In this document: positions 1 through 6,858 of the stretch, piece after piece
How the letters are laid out: every line of letters starts with the position of its first letter
Position numbering within the stretch: the stretch's first letter is position 1
NCBI GenBank assembly: GCA_003484865.1
Contig: DMZT01000362.1
Coordinates: forward strand, 1 to 11,097
DNA: 11,097 nucleotides
Direction: 5' to 3'
DNA from: Stenotrophomonas sp.
Lineage (GTDB): Bacteria; Pseudomonadota; Gammaproteobacteria; Xanthomonadales; Xanthomonadaceae
Position numbers and translations under genes: made by a program
The notes under the pieces: model-generated
Told to the model about the DNA's origin: nothing
The model's database searches: none
Seen by the model: the letters and a program-made list of their open reading frames with translations, nothing else

Positions 1-83
1 TGATGCTGTGCAGCTGGATGCTGGTGGCAGTCCTGCTGCCGCTGCTGGCCGCGTGGCATCGTCCGGCACAGGTGATGCGCTGA
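1..83 (+). CDS. C-terminal end of an upstream small membrane protein (partial)
   Basis: An open frame enters from the left edge and ends with TGA at 81-83, giving a hydrophobic tail (LCSWMLVAVLLPLLAAW) followed by a short basic end. The stop overlaps the ATG of the next gene in a TGATG junction, which is typical of translationally coupled genes. Only the last 26-27 residues are visible, so the family cannot be fixed. DUF3325-family membrane proteins are often neighbours of DUF3649 and PepSY-TM genes in iron-uptake loci, and the hydrophobic tail would fit one, but this rests on context. The ATG at 3-5 is in frame but would give only a 26-residue protein, so I read this as the end of a longer gene. 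Confidence 0.45.
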   Translation, partial: MLCSWMLVAVLLPLLAAWHRPAQVMR

Positions 84-346
84 TGTGGGTCCGCGCGGGC
101 GCCGGCCTCCTGGCGGGATTCTTCGTCGCGGCCGCGGCCACCGGCCTGGTCGCCTGGCTGCCGCCGGGGCCGTGGCAGAGCGCGCTGGTGCCCAGCCTGA
201 TCGCCTTCATTCCGCTGTGGATGCTGGCGGCGATCTGGGCCTTCAGCTTCCGCACCGGGCTGCGGGCGTGGGCCGTGATGAGCTCGACCGCCCTGGCCGG
301 ATTCGGCCTGTTGTGGCTGCTGCGCCTGACCGGCGCGGTGCAATGA
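83..346 (+). CDS. Small three-helix inner-membrane protein, DUF3649-like iron-uptake protein
   Basis: This is an 87-residue, very hydrophobic protein with three predicted membrane helices at about residues 5-25, 34-55 and 62-82. The stretch around IWAFSFRTGLRAWAV (51-65), in which an aromatic helix end is followed by a basic loop and RAW, resembles DUF3649 proteins. Those are small membrane partners commonly encoded beside PepSY-TM ferrisiderophore reductases and TonB-dependent receptors. The frame is open further upstream to position 8, but the ATG at 83 is preferred: it overlaps the previous stop (TGATG) and removes a low-complexity, non-membrane N-terminus. The PepSY gene follows after 10 bp, so an operon is very likely. 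The molecular role is not established for the family; a helper of the reductase is an inference. Confidence 0.7.
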   Translation: MWVRAGAGLLAGFFVAAAATGLVAWLPPGPWQSALVPSLIAFIPLWMLAAIWAFSFRTGLRAWAVMSSTALAGFGLLWLLRLTGAVQ

Positions 347-356
347 GAGCGATACG

Positions 357-1922
357 ATGAAGTTCAGTTCCCAGACCCTGCGCACCTTCACCACGCTGCA
401 TACGTGGGTCGGCCTGGTCGCCGGTTTCGCCCTGTTCGTGGCGTTCTACGCCGGTGCGCTGACCCTGTTCCACCACGATCTGCCGCTGTGGCAGACGCCG
501 CATGCGGTGGATACCCCGGCCGCGAGCCTGGACGACGCGCAGCGCCTGCTCGAGGGAGTGCTCGAGCGCCATCCGGCCGCACGCGCCCATGTGGGCATGA
601 CCTTCCCGGGGGCGGATCATCCACAGCCGATCGCGTATTGGCAGGATGCCAAGGGCACCTGGCTGTACGCCTGGCTGGACCATTACGACGGCAGCGTGAC
701 CCCGCCACAGACCGGACTGGCCGAGCTGGTCAACGAGCTGCATTACAGCCTGGGCCTGCCGGTCGCGGGCACCTACCTGATGGGCATCGTCAGCCTGCTG
801 TATGGCGTGGCCCTGCTCAGCGGCCTGGTCATCCACCTGCCCAGACTGCTGGGCGATCTGTTCGCACTGCGCCCGGGCCGCAACCTCAAGCAGATGTGGC
901 AGGACGCGCACAACGTGATCGGCGTGCTCAGCCTGCCCTTCCATCTGATGTTCGCGGTCACCGGCGCGCTGCTCTGCCTGATCTTCCTGCAGATGGCGGC
1001 GCTGAATCCGCTGATCTTCGACGGCAAGCTGCTGCAGTCGGTGCCGGCAGCGATGGACACCGCGCCGGTACGCGAGCCCAGCGGCCAGCCCGGCGATGAA
1101 ACCAACCTGCGCATGCTGCATTCCCGCGCCATCGAGGTGGCGCGCGCACAGGGCGTGGCCGATTTCGAACCAGCCTTCCTGAAACTCGCCCATGCCGGCG
1201 ATGCCAACGCGACGATCGAGATCACCGGCGAATCCGGGGGCACCCTGGGGCCGCTCGGCGCGGTCGGCCTGGATGCGGCCACCGGCCGCCTGCTGAGCAG
1301 CCAGCTGCCCGGCCAGCGCGATGCCAACCACGCCACCCTCAGTGCGGCCTACGCGCTGCACTTCGGCGAGTTCGGCAATGGCGTGGTGGTGTGGTTGTAC
1401 TTCCTGCTCGGCCTGGGCGGCGCCTTCCTGTTCTACTCGGGCAACCTGCTGTGGATCGAATCGCGTCGCAAACGGCGCCAGGTGGAACAGGGGCGCGCGC
1501 AGATCAACATGGCCCGGGCCACGGTGGGGGTCTGCATCGGGCTGTGCGTGGCAGTCTCGGCGAGCTTCGTGGGCGCCCAGATCCTGGAGCAGGTCGCGCC
1601 GCAGGCGGTCGATCACGGGATCCGCTGGATATGCTTCGCCACCTGGGCCGCGTGTGCACTGTGGGCGGCACTGCGCCGCCCCGACCAGGCGGCCCGTGAG
1701 CTGCTGTGGGCAGCCGCCATCAGCACCGCACTGGTGTCGGTGGTGCACGGCGGCCTGACCGGCTACTGGCCATGGGTGAGCGCGGCACGTGGCTACTGGC
1801 CGCTGTTCTGGGTGGATGCGGCGGCACTCGCACTGGCATTCGGATTTGCCACGCTGGCACGGGCGAGCCTGCGCCGCGCGCGGCAGGGCGACCCGAACAG
1901 CGTCTGGAGTGCACCGCGCTGA
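357..1922 (+). CDS. PepSY-associated transmembrane protein, probable ferrisiderophore reductase
   Basis: This is a 521-residue inner-membrane protein of the PepSY-TM type. The first helix (about 17-37) carries LHTWVGLVAGF, the usual family opening. Further helices lie near 139-160, 184-212 and 342-368, and a C-terminal bundle sits near 386-408, 422-440, 448-468 and 481-502. Two soluble PepSY-like loops (about 45-135 and 215-335) face the periplasm. Histidines at or near helix ends (H15, H160, H185, H196) and the LHFGEFG motif (334-340) match family positions; in the PepSY-TM protein FoxB, histidines bind haem. Characterised relatives such as FoxB and FpvG take part in reducing ferrisiderophores to release iron. 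The gene follows the DUF3649-like gene by 10 bp and is probably the last of the operon. The siderophore cannot be told from the sequence. Confidence 0.85.
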   Translation: MKFSSQTLRTFTTLHTWVGLVAGFALFVAFYAGALTLFHHDLPLWQTPHAVDTPAASLDDAQRLLEGVLERHPAARAHVGMTFPGADHPQPIAYWQDAKGTWLYAWLDHYDGSVTPPQTGLAELVNELHYSLGLPVAGTYLMGIVSLLYGVALLSGLVIHLPRLLGDLFALRPGRNLKQMWQDAHNVIGVLSLPFHLMFAVTGALLCLIFLQMAALNPLIFDGKLLQSVPAAMDTAPVREPSGQPGDETNLRMLHSRAIEVARAQGVADFEPAFLKLAHAGDANATIEITGESGGTLGPLGAVGLDAATGRLLSSQLPGQRDANHATLSAAYALHFGEFGNGVVVWLYFLLGLGGAFLFYSGNLLWIESRRKRRQVEQGRAQINMARATVGVCIGLCVAVSASFVGAQILEQVAPQAVDHGIRWICFATWAACALWAALRRPDQAARELLWAAAISTALVSVVHGGLTGYWPWVSAARGYWPLFWVDAAALALAFGFATLARASLRRARQGDPNSVWSAPR

Positions 1923-1931
1923 TGACCCTGG

Positions 1932-1951
1932 AGGCCTGCTGCGGCGGGCTT
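1932..1951 (+). terminator. Weak hairpin after the PepSY gene
   Basis: GCCTGC (1934-1939) can pair with GCGGGC (1944-1949) across a TGCG loop, with one G-U pair. Two weaker pairs extend the stem, and a moderately T-rich stretch follows. It lies 10 bp after the PepSY stop codon. It could act as a weak intrinsic terminator, but the T-tract is interrupted and overlaps the TTCAGA repeats. Confidence 0.25.
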
Positions 1952-1986
1952 TCAGAATTCTTCAGACGCCTTTCCAGCACTTCAGA
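1951..1986 (+). promoter_or_regulatory. Phased TTCAGA direct repeats, candidate operator of the serine hydrolase gene
   Basis: TTCAGA occurs at 1951, 1961 and 1981. At 1971, exactly in register, stands the imperfect copy TTTCCA, so four units repeat every 10 bp on one DNA face. Tandem half-sites with about one-turn spacing are how OmpR/PhoB-type winged-helix regulators usually bind. The block lies 45-80 bp upstream of the hydrolase start codon, which suits a transcription factor site. The protein that binds is unknown. Confidence 0.5.
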
Positions 1987-2030
1987 CCGCGTCATGGCGT
2001 AGTCGGCCCTCATCTCGAGGAGCCTTGCTC

Positions 2031-3107
2031 ATGCACCCCTACCGACACCGACTTGCCGCCCTGGTCTTCGCCCTGGCGGCCGCCCTGCCACTGGTTGCTT
2101 CCGCCGCACCCGCGGTGCTGGACAGCGCCCGGATCACCGCACTGGAGTCGGCGATCGCCAGCCAGGACATCAAACAGATCACCAGCGTGCTGCTGCAGGT
2201 GGACGGCCAGGTGGCGTACGAGGGCTACTTCAACGGCGGCACGGCGGAGACCCTCAATGACGTGCGCTCGGCCAGCAAGAGCGTGACCGCGATGCTGGTC
2301 GGCGCGGCCATCGGCGACGGGTCCCTGCCCGGCGTACAGGCCCGTGTGTACGACTACTTCCCCGCGTTCACCGCTGGCCATCCCGTCGATCCCCGGCTGC
2401 GCGCGATGACGGTGGAAGACCTGCTCACCATGAGCACGCTGTGGGAGTGCGATGACGAGAATGCGTTCTCGGCCGGCAATGAAGAGCGCATGTACGTGAC
2501 CGAGCACTGGCTGGACTTCGCGCTGTCGCTGCCGGTCAAGGGTTTCGCACCGTGGATGACGCGACCGGAAGACAGCCCGCACGGCCGCGCGCATGCCTAC
2601 TGCACGGCCAATTCCTTCGTGCTCGGCGCAGTACTGGAACAGGCCACGAAGCGGCCCTTGGCCGACTACGCCGCGCAGGTGCTGGAGCGCCCGCTGGGCA
2701 TCACCACGAGCACGTGGAACCGCTCACCGGAAGGCATCGGCATGGGCGGCGGTGGGACGCGTTACCGCAGCCGGGACCTGGCACGGTTGGGCGAACTGGT
2801 GCTGGCCGAGGGACGCTGGCAAGGCAAACAATTGATCCCGACCCGCTATGTGCGGGCGATGCTCAGCGCGCAGGCCACCGCCGGTGATGGCAGCGACTAC
2901 GGCTATCAATGGTGGGGGCTGAAGCTTCCGGTCGACGGGCACGACAGCACCGTGTGGACGATGTCCGGCAACGGCGGCAACTACGTGTTCGTGATACCCG
3001 GCAAGAAGCTGGTCGCGGTGATCACCAGCCAGGCCTACAACCGCAGCTACGCCCACCCGCAGTCGCGCCGCATCCTTACCGAGTTCCTGCTGCCCGCGCT
3101 GCGCTGA
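2031..3107 (+). CDS. Exported serine hydrolase, beta-lactamase/PBP4-type fold (class C-like)
   Basis: This 358-residue protein has an N-terminal signal peptide (basic MHPYRHR, a hydrophobic core, probable cleavage after ASA at residue 25), so it should be periplasmic or secreted. The SxxK motif of penicillin-recognising enzymes is S80-A-S-K83, with S80 the likely nucleophile. The second catalytic element is Y190-C-T-A-N194 in AYCTANSFVLGAVLE. The third, equivalent to KTG/HxG, is probably SGNGGN (312-317) just before YVFVIP. Such proteins include esterases, D-aminopeptidases and cell-wall peptidases as well as true beta-lactamases, so the substrate is open. A GAGGAG ribosome site at 2017-2022, 8 nt before ATG 2031, decides the start over the in-frame TTG at 2025. 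The gene has its own 108-bp upstream region with phased repeats, and its last 32 bp overlap the convergent regulator gene. Confidence 0.85.
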   Translation: MHPYRHRLAALVFALAAALPLVASAAPAVLDSARITALESAIASQDIKQITSVLLQVDGQVAYEGYFNGGTAETLNDVRSASKSVTAMLVGAAIGDGSLPGVQARVYDYFPAFTAGHPVDPRLRAMTVEDLLTMSTLWECDDENAFSAGNEERMYVTEHWLDFALSLPVKGFAPWMTRPEDSPHGRAHAYCTANSFVLGAVLEQATKRPLADYAAQVLERPLGITTSTWNRSPEGIGMGGGGTRYRSRDLARLGELVLAEGRWQGKQLIPTRYVRAMLSAQATAGDGSDYGYQWWGLKLPVDGHDSTVWTMSGNGGNYVFVIPGKKLVAVITSQAYNRSYAHPQSRRILTEFLLPALR

Positions 3108-4674
3108 GGCCGTCGAGGTCTGTTGGCCGCCATGGAGCGGCCAACACCCGGGCGCGCTGGGCGGATACGTCTTTCTCGATGGTGTCGAGCAGTTCCTGCC
3201 AGCCGGCCGCACCGTGCAGCGGCGCAAACAAAGGGGTGGCGCGCAACCACGCCGCGTCGCGGAAGCCGGCGTTCACCGCGTGATGCAGGGCCACCAGCGC
3301 AGCGGCCTCATCGCCCTGGGCCTGCAGCACCATCGCACGCTCCAGTGCGGTGTCGGACCAGCCATCATCGCCTTGCCCTTCCAGCATCTGCAGGCGCTCG
3401 GCGATCCAGGTCGGGGCAGGCGCCGGATCGCCATAGAGGCCGGCCAGGGTCTGCCCCATCGACTGCTGCGGGCGCAATGCCCGGCTCTGCTCGAAGGCTT
3501 CGGCGGCGCCCTTCCGATTCCCGCTCAACAGCAGCATCTCGCCCTGCAGGCGCAGCAACTGCGGATGTGGCGTCCCGCGAGCCAGTGCCTGATCCAGCGC
3601 CTGCTGTGCTTTTGCCGACTCCCCCATTGCCAACAGGCTGTGCGGCCAGGCGATGTTGGCGAACACATTGTCCGGATAGAGCTGGAAGTTGTGCGCGTGC
3701 CGGCGAGCGGCCGCATCGGTGAACCCCAACAGCTCCAGTTCGCGTGCGACCTGTACGTCGCGGAAGCGAACCCGCTCGGGCGCGCGCAGTGACAGGTTGT
3801 CCTGCAAGGCCTGCGCGAGGTCGCCTTTTTCCTGCTGCAGATAGGCCAGCGATGCGCGCGTGCGCTCGTCACCCGGGTCGCGCCGCAGTGCCTGCCGGTA
3901 GTCCGCCATGGCGTGCGACATCGCGCCGAGGCAGTCGTGGGCATAGCCGCGTGCGGCCCAGCCGGCGGCATCTTCCGGCGCCTTGAGCACCAGCTGGCTG
4001 CTCAACACCAGCGCCTCCTGCGCACGCTCGCGCGCGCCGTTGAACAAGCAGGCATCGGCCGCCAGCGCTCGGGCGAGTCCACGCCGTGCGCTTAGCGATT
4101 CAGGGTCGATCTGCAGCGCCTGGCGGTACAACGCGATCGCCCGTTCGTTGTTGCTGGCCTGGCCGATGCCCGCGTAATAGGCGGCGCGCTGCAGCACCGC
4201 CTCCGCTGGCGACGCCGGTGCGCTGGCGGGACGTACCAAGGCGAACACGACGGCAGCAGCGACGACCGTTACCCCAGCCAGCCAGACCCACCGCGCGCCA
4301 GGTGCGACGGGAGCGCCCTCCGTGCCGGCGCTGGCAACGGCATCACGCATCACCGGCTGCGGCGAGGCGCACAACTGGTAGCCACGGCCACGAACCGAGC
4401 GGACGTAGCGCGGCCGACGGCCGTCATCGCCCAGCGCCTGCCGGAGCAGCTTCACCCGCTGGCTGATCGCATCCTCGCCGACCACCGCCGGTGCCCAGAC
4501 CTGATCGGCGAGCGTGTCGAAATCGACGACGGCGTTGCCGTGGGCCAGCAGGCAGTCCAGCAGCCGCCAACTCAACCCGCCGACCGGCAATACCTGATCC
4601 CCTCGCCGCACCTGCTGGGCAGGGCGGTCGATGTGCAGATCCAGCAGGCGGACGGTCTCCATGGCGGCAAGCAT
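3076..4674 (-). CDS. CadC/ToxR-type membrane-anchored transcription regulator with TPR domain
   Basis: This is a 532-residue protein in three parts. Residues 5-103 form an OmpR-type winged-helix DNA-binding domain (Trans_reg_C), with a recognition-helix region near SQRVKLLRQALGD (71-83) and the typical wing end RSVRGRGYQL (92-101). A single membrane helix follows at about 128-148. Residues 160-500 are a chain of TPR-like helical hairpins (for example ERAIALYRQALQIDPES, 177-193), which would lie in the periplasm. No receiver domain is present, so it would respond directly to a ligand or partner, as CadC does. It follows the chitinase gene by 38 bp on the same strand. The start at 4674 lacks a clear ribosome site and sits beside a small hairpin (GCACG/CGTGC, 4678-4690); M5 at 4662 is an alternative. 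The tail after about residue 508 looks non-structured and overlaps the hydrolase gene. Confidence 0.85.
   Translation of the reverse strand: MLAAMETVRLLDLHIDRPAQQVRRGDQVLPVGGLSWRLLDCLLAHGNAVVDFDTLADQVWAPAVVGEDAISQRVKLLRQALGDDGRRPRYVRSVRGRGYQLCASPQPVMRDAVASAGTEGAPVAPGARWVWLAGVTVVAAAVVFALVRPASAPASPAEAVLQRAAYYAGIGQASNNERAIALYRQALQIDPESLSARRGLARALAADACLFNGARERAQEALVLSSQLVLKAPEDAAGWAARGYAHDCLGAMSHAMADYRQALRRDPGDERTRASLAYLQQEKGDLAQALQDNLSLRAPERVRFRDVQVARELELLGFTDAAARRHAHNFQLYPDNVFANIAWPHSLLAMGESAKAQQALDQALARGTPHPQLLRLQGEMLLLSGNRKGAAEAFEQSRALRPQQSMGQTLAGLYGDPAPAPTWIAERLQMLEGQGDDGWSDTALERAMVLQAQGDEAAALVALHHAVNAGFRDAAWLRATPLFAPLHGAAGWQELLDTIEKDVSAQRARVLAAPWRPTDLDGLSAARAAGTR
3121..3146. repeat. Perfect 10-bp inverted repeat between and within convergent gene ends
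   Basis: TGTTGGCCGC (3121-3130) and GCGGCCAACA (3137-3146) are exact inverted copies separated by CATGGA. The hairpin starts 13 bp after the serine hydrolase stop and lies inside the last codons of the regulator gene. There is no T-run on either side, so it is not a standard intrinsic terminator. It may still mark or protect the 3' end of the hydrolase transcript. Confidence 0.5.
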
Positions 4675-4712
4675 AGGGCACGCCGCGTGCGTGGCGGCGG
4701 CCTTCGGCGCGC

Positions 4713-5897
4713 TTACTTCGCAGGTTCCCGGAACGGCGCCACCATGGCCTTGAGCAGGCTGCCCTGCGCGTCGTCACCGGTCAGCTCCCACATGAAGACG
4801 CCGCGCAGACCGCTGTCCTTGGCGAAGGTGGCGCGCAGACCGATCGAGGTCGGATCCTCATAGCTGACGAAGACCTTCCCGGTGGCGTTGTACAACCACG
4901 GCGTCTGCGCGACCGGGTGCCAGTGCCGCTCCCAGCCGGGCTGGCCGAGCATGCTGGCCTGGATCTGCCGCCAGTCGCCGGCCGGATGCGGCGCGCTGTA
5001 GTGCTGGTAGAGGCCCTGGTTGGCATCGCCCTCCAGCTGGAAGCCACGGCCGTAGAACGGCACGCCGAGCACCAGCTTGTCTTTCGGCACACCGTGCTGC
5101 TCGTAGTAGGACACCGCCCCGGCCACGCTGTTCCAGCGTTTCAATTCCGGCGCCAGCGGATCTTCCGGCACCTCATGCAGCGGCGCGTTGAAGGTGGACA
5201 CCGCCGAGAAGCCGGTGCCCATGTCGTAGCTCATCAAGTTGATGAAATCGAGCGCGCGGCCGAGCTCCTTGAGTTCGTAGCTGCGGGCCGGATCATACGG
5301 GCCATCGGTCTGCACGCGGCCGGCAGGCAGCGCGGCGGTGACCAGCCGGTGCTGGCCGTCTTTCTTGTCCAGCGAATCGAGCTGGCGGCGGAACTCGCGC
5401 ACCAGCAGGGTCATGTTGCGGCGATCTTCCGGGCGGTCGGTGATCTGGGTCGGGCCGCCATATACCGGGAACTCCCAGTCGATGTCCACGCCATCGAAGC
5501 TGCCGCGATGGCGCTCGAAGAACATCGCCACGCAGGAGGCCACGAAGCGTTCGCGGCTTTCCGCGGTCAGCGCCGCATCGGAGAACCCGCCCGCGTTCCA
5601 GCCGCCGATCGAGATCAGGGTGTGCAGCGTCGGATGCGCACGCTTGAGCGCGGCCAGTGCCCTGAAATGCGCATCGGCCTGCGGCGCGACCGCGCATTGA
5701 CCTTGGTCGATGGTGGCGAACGCATAGAACAGATGGGTGAGCGTATCGGCCGGAATGGTCTCCACCGGGTAGCGGTCCGCCGACCCCCCCGGGTAGTACG
5801 CGCCGATCACCTTGGGCAACGACTCCATGGCAGAGGCGGCCTGCGGCATCACGCTGGCGATCAGAACGGCCAGGACAGCGACGGTTGGACGGAACAT
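4713..5897 (-). CDS. Secreted glycosyl hydrolase family 18 (chitinase-like)
   Basis: This 394-residue enzyme has a signal peptide (residues 1-23, ending in QAASA) and a single GH18 barrel. The hallmark motif is DGVDIDWE (135-142), with E142 the predicted acid/base and D138/D140 its helpers. SIGGW (96-100) is the second GH18 signature, MSYD (222-225) supplies the active-site tyrosine, FYGRGF (281-286) follows, and W370 in GVFMWELTGDD is the conserved barrel-floor tryptophan. GH18 enzymes retain configuration through substrate-assisted catalysis on N-acetylglucosamine polymers. No chitin-binding or fibronectin domain is attached, so activity on soluble oligomers or other GlcNAc glycans is also possible. 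ATG 5897 is supported by GGGAG five nt upstream. The membrane regulator gene follows on the same strand, suggesting linked expression. A G7 tract lies at codons 36-38. Confidence 0.9.
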   Translation of the reverse strand: MFRPTVAVLAVLIASVMPQAASAMESLPKVIGAYYPGGSADRYPVETIPADTLTHLFYAFATIDQGQCAVAPQADAHFRALAALKRAHPTLHTLISIGGWNAGGFSDAALTAESRERFVASCVAMFFERHRGSFDGVDIDWEFPVYGGPTQITDRPEDRRNMTLLVREFRRQLDSLDKKDGQHRLVTAALPAGRVQTDGPYDPARSYELKELGRALDFINLMSYDMGTGFSAVSTFNAPLHEVPEDPLAPELKRWNSVAGAVSYYEQHGVPKDKLVLGVPFYGRGFQLEGDANQGLYQHYSAPHPAGDWRQIQASMLGQPGWERHWHPVAQTPWLYNATGKVFVSYEDPTSIGLRATFAKDSGLRGVFMWELTGDDAQGSLLKAMVAPFREPAK

Positions 5898-6096
5898 GGG
5901 ATCTCCCGGGGCGAAGGCGAAGCCACGTTAGCAGCGTGCTGTGGTGCGTGGGCGCTTTGCGCGGTGATGTCCTGCGAATCCGTCCAGCGGACACTGACGG
6001 CTGACCCACGCAGGCCTGGCGGCTGTCCACAGGCCGTACGGCAACACGCGGTACACGCCACGGACGCGTCACTCGAAGTCGCCGCCCACAGCGGAC

Positions 6097-6129
6097 GACC
6101 GCGCGGTCTGTCCCGCTCTGCCGCGCGGC
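6097..6129. repeat. Pair of CGCG-centred palindromes 22 bp apart
   Basis: GACCGCGCGGTC (6097-6108) is a perfect 12-bp palindrome. GCCGCGCGGC (6120-6129) is a perfect 10-bp palindrome sharing the core CCGCGCGG. Their centres are 22 bp apart, close to two helical turns, which would suit a pair of dimeric repressor sites. Chance is plausible in such GC-rich DNA. Confidence 0.35.
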
Positions 6130-6146
6130 CCGCCCGCCCGCATGTA

Positions 6147-6648
<502 letters not shown>

Positions 6649-6659
6649 TGCGCCCCCAC

Positions 6660-6716
6660 CCAACGGCAGCCATGCGTGGCATGGCATGGCACTCCACCGC
6701 GAACCGGCGCCGTTGG
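6660..6716 (+). repeat. Nested inverted repeats in the 3' region of the VOC gene
   Basis: CCAACGGC (6660-6667) pairs with GCCGTTGG (6709-6716). Inside, GCCATGC (6669-6675) pairs with GCATGGC (6679-6685) around a GTG loop. The inner hairpin could be a decayed repeat of the same kind as those at 6774-6837, but it lacks the GTAG end. It lies 12 bp after the stop codon and may shape the 3' end of the mRNA. Confidence 0.35.
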
Positions 6717-6734
6717 TTGGACATGCGGGCACAA

Positions 6735-6760
6735 AAAAAGCGGGCCGAAGCCCGCTTTTT
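6735..6760. terminator. Bidirectional intrinsic terminator between the VOC gene and pnp
   Basis: GCGGGC (6740-6745) and GCCCGC (6750-6755) form a stem with a CGAA loop. The stem is flanked by a run of A on the left (6733-6739) and T on the right (6756-6760). Read on the plus strand it ends the VOC transcript in a T-tract; read on the minus strand it ends the pnp transcript in a T-tract. This is a textbook shared terminator for convergent genes. Confidence 0.9.
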
Positions 6761-6773
6761 CTTGTCTGCGAAA

Positions 6774-6800
6774 GCGTGAGGACCAACGGTCCTCGCCTAC
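6774..6800 (-). repeat. SMAG/REP-like palindrome, copy 1
   Basis: Read on the minus strand, this 27-bp unit starts with GTAG and folds as a hairpin with a GAGGACC/GGTCCTC stem (plus strand 6778-6784 and 6788-6794) and a three-base loop. GTAG followed by a short stem is the known signature of Stenotrophomonas SMAG repeats. A near-identical unit in the same orientation follows 10 bp away. Confidence 0.75.
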
Positions 6801-6810
6801 CGACCGGGAA

Positions 6811-6837
6811 GCGTGAGGACCAACGGTCCTCACCTAC
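6811..6837 (-). repeat. SMAG/REP-like palindrome, copy 2
   Basis: This is a second 27-bp unit with GTAG at its minus-strand 5' end. It matches copy 1 except for one base (A for G at 6831), which extends the stem to nine perfect pairs (GTGAGGACC/GGTCCTCAC). It ends 21 bp from the pnp stop codon, so both copies lie in the pnp 3' untranslated region, ahead of the terminator. Confidence 0.75.
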
Positions 6838-6858
6838 CGCGAGATCGGCGTTGGCCGA

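Noticed and set aside
243..1748. A 501-codon open frame antisense to the PepSY gene
   Set aside because: The product is composition-driven (H, Q, R, A) and lacks domains, while the plus-strand gene has clear membrane helices and family motifs.
6021..6040. TGTCCACA-like sequence considered as a DnaA box
   Set aside because: It is a single inexact match without neighbouring boxes, AT-rich DNA or replication genes.
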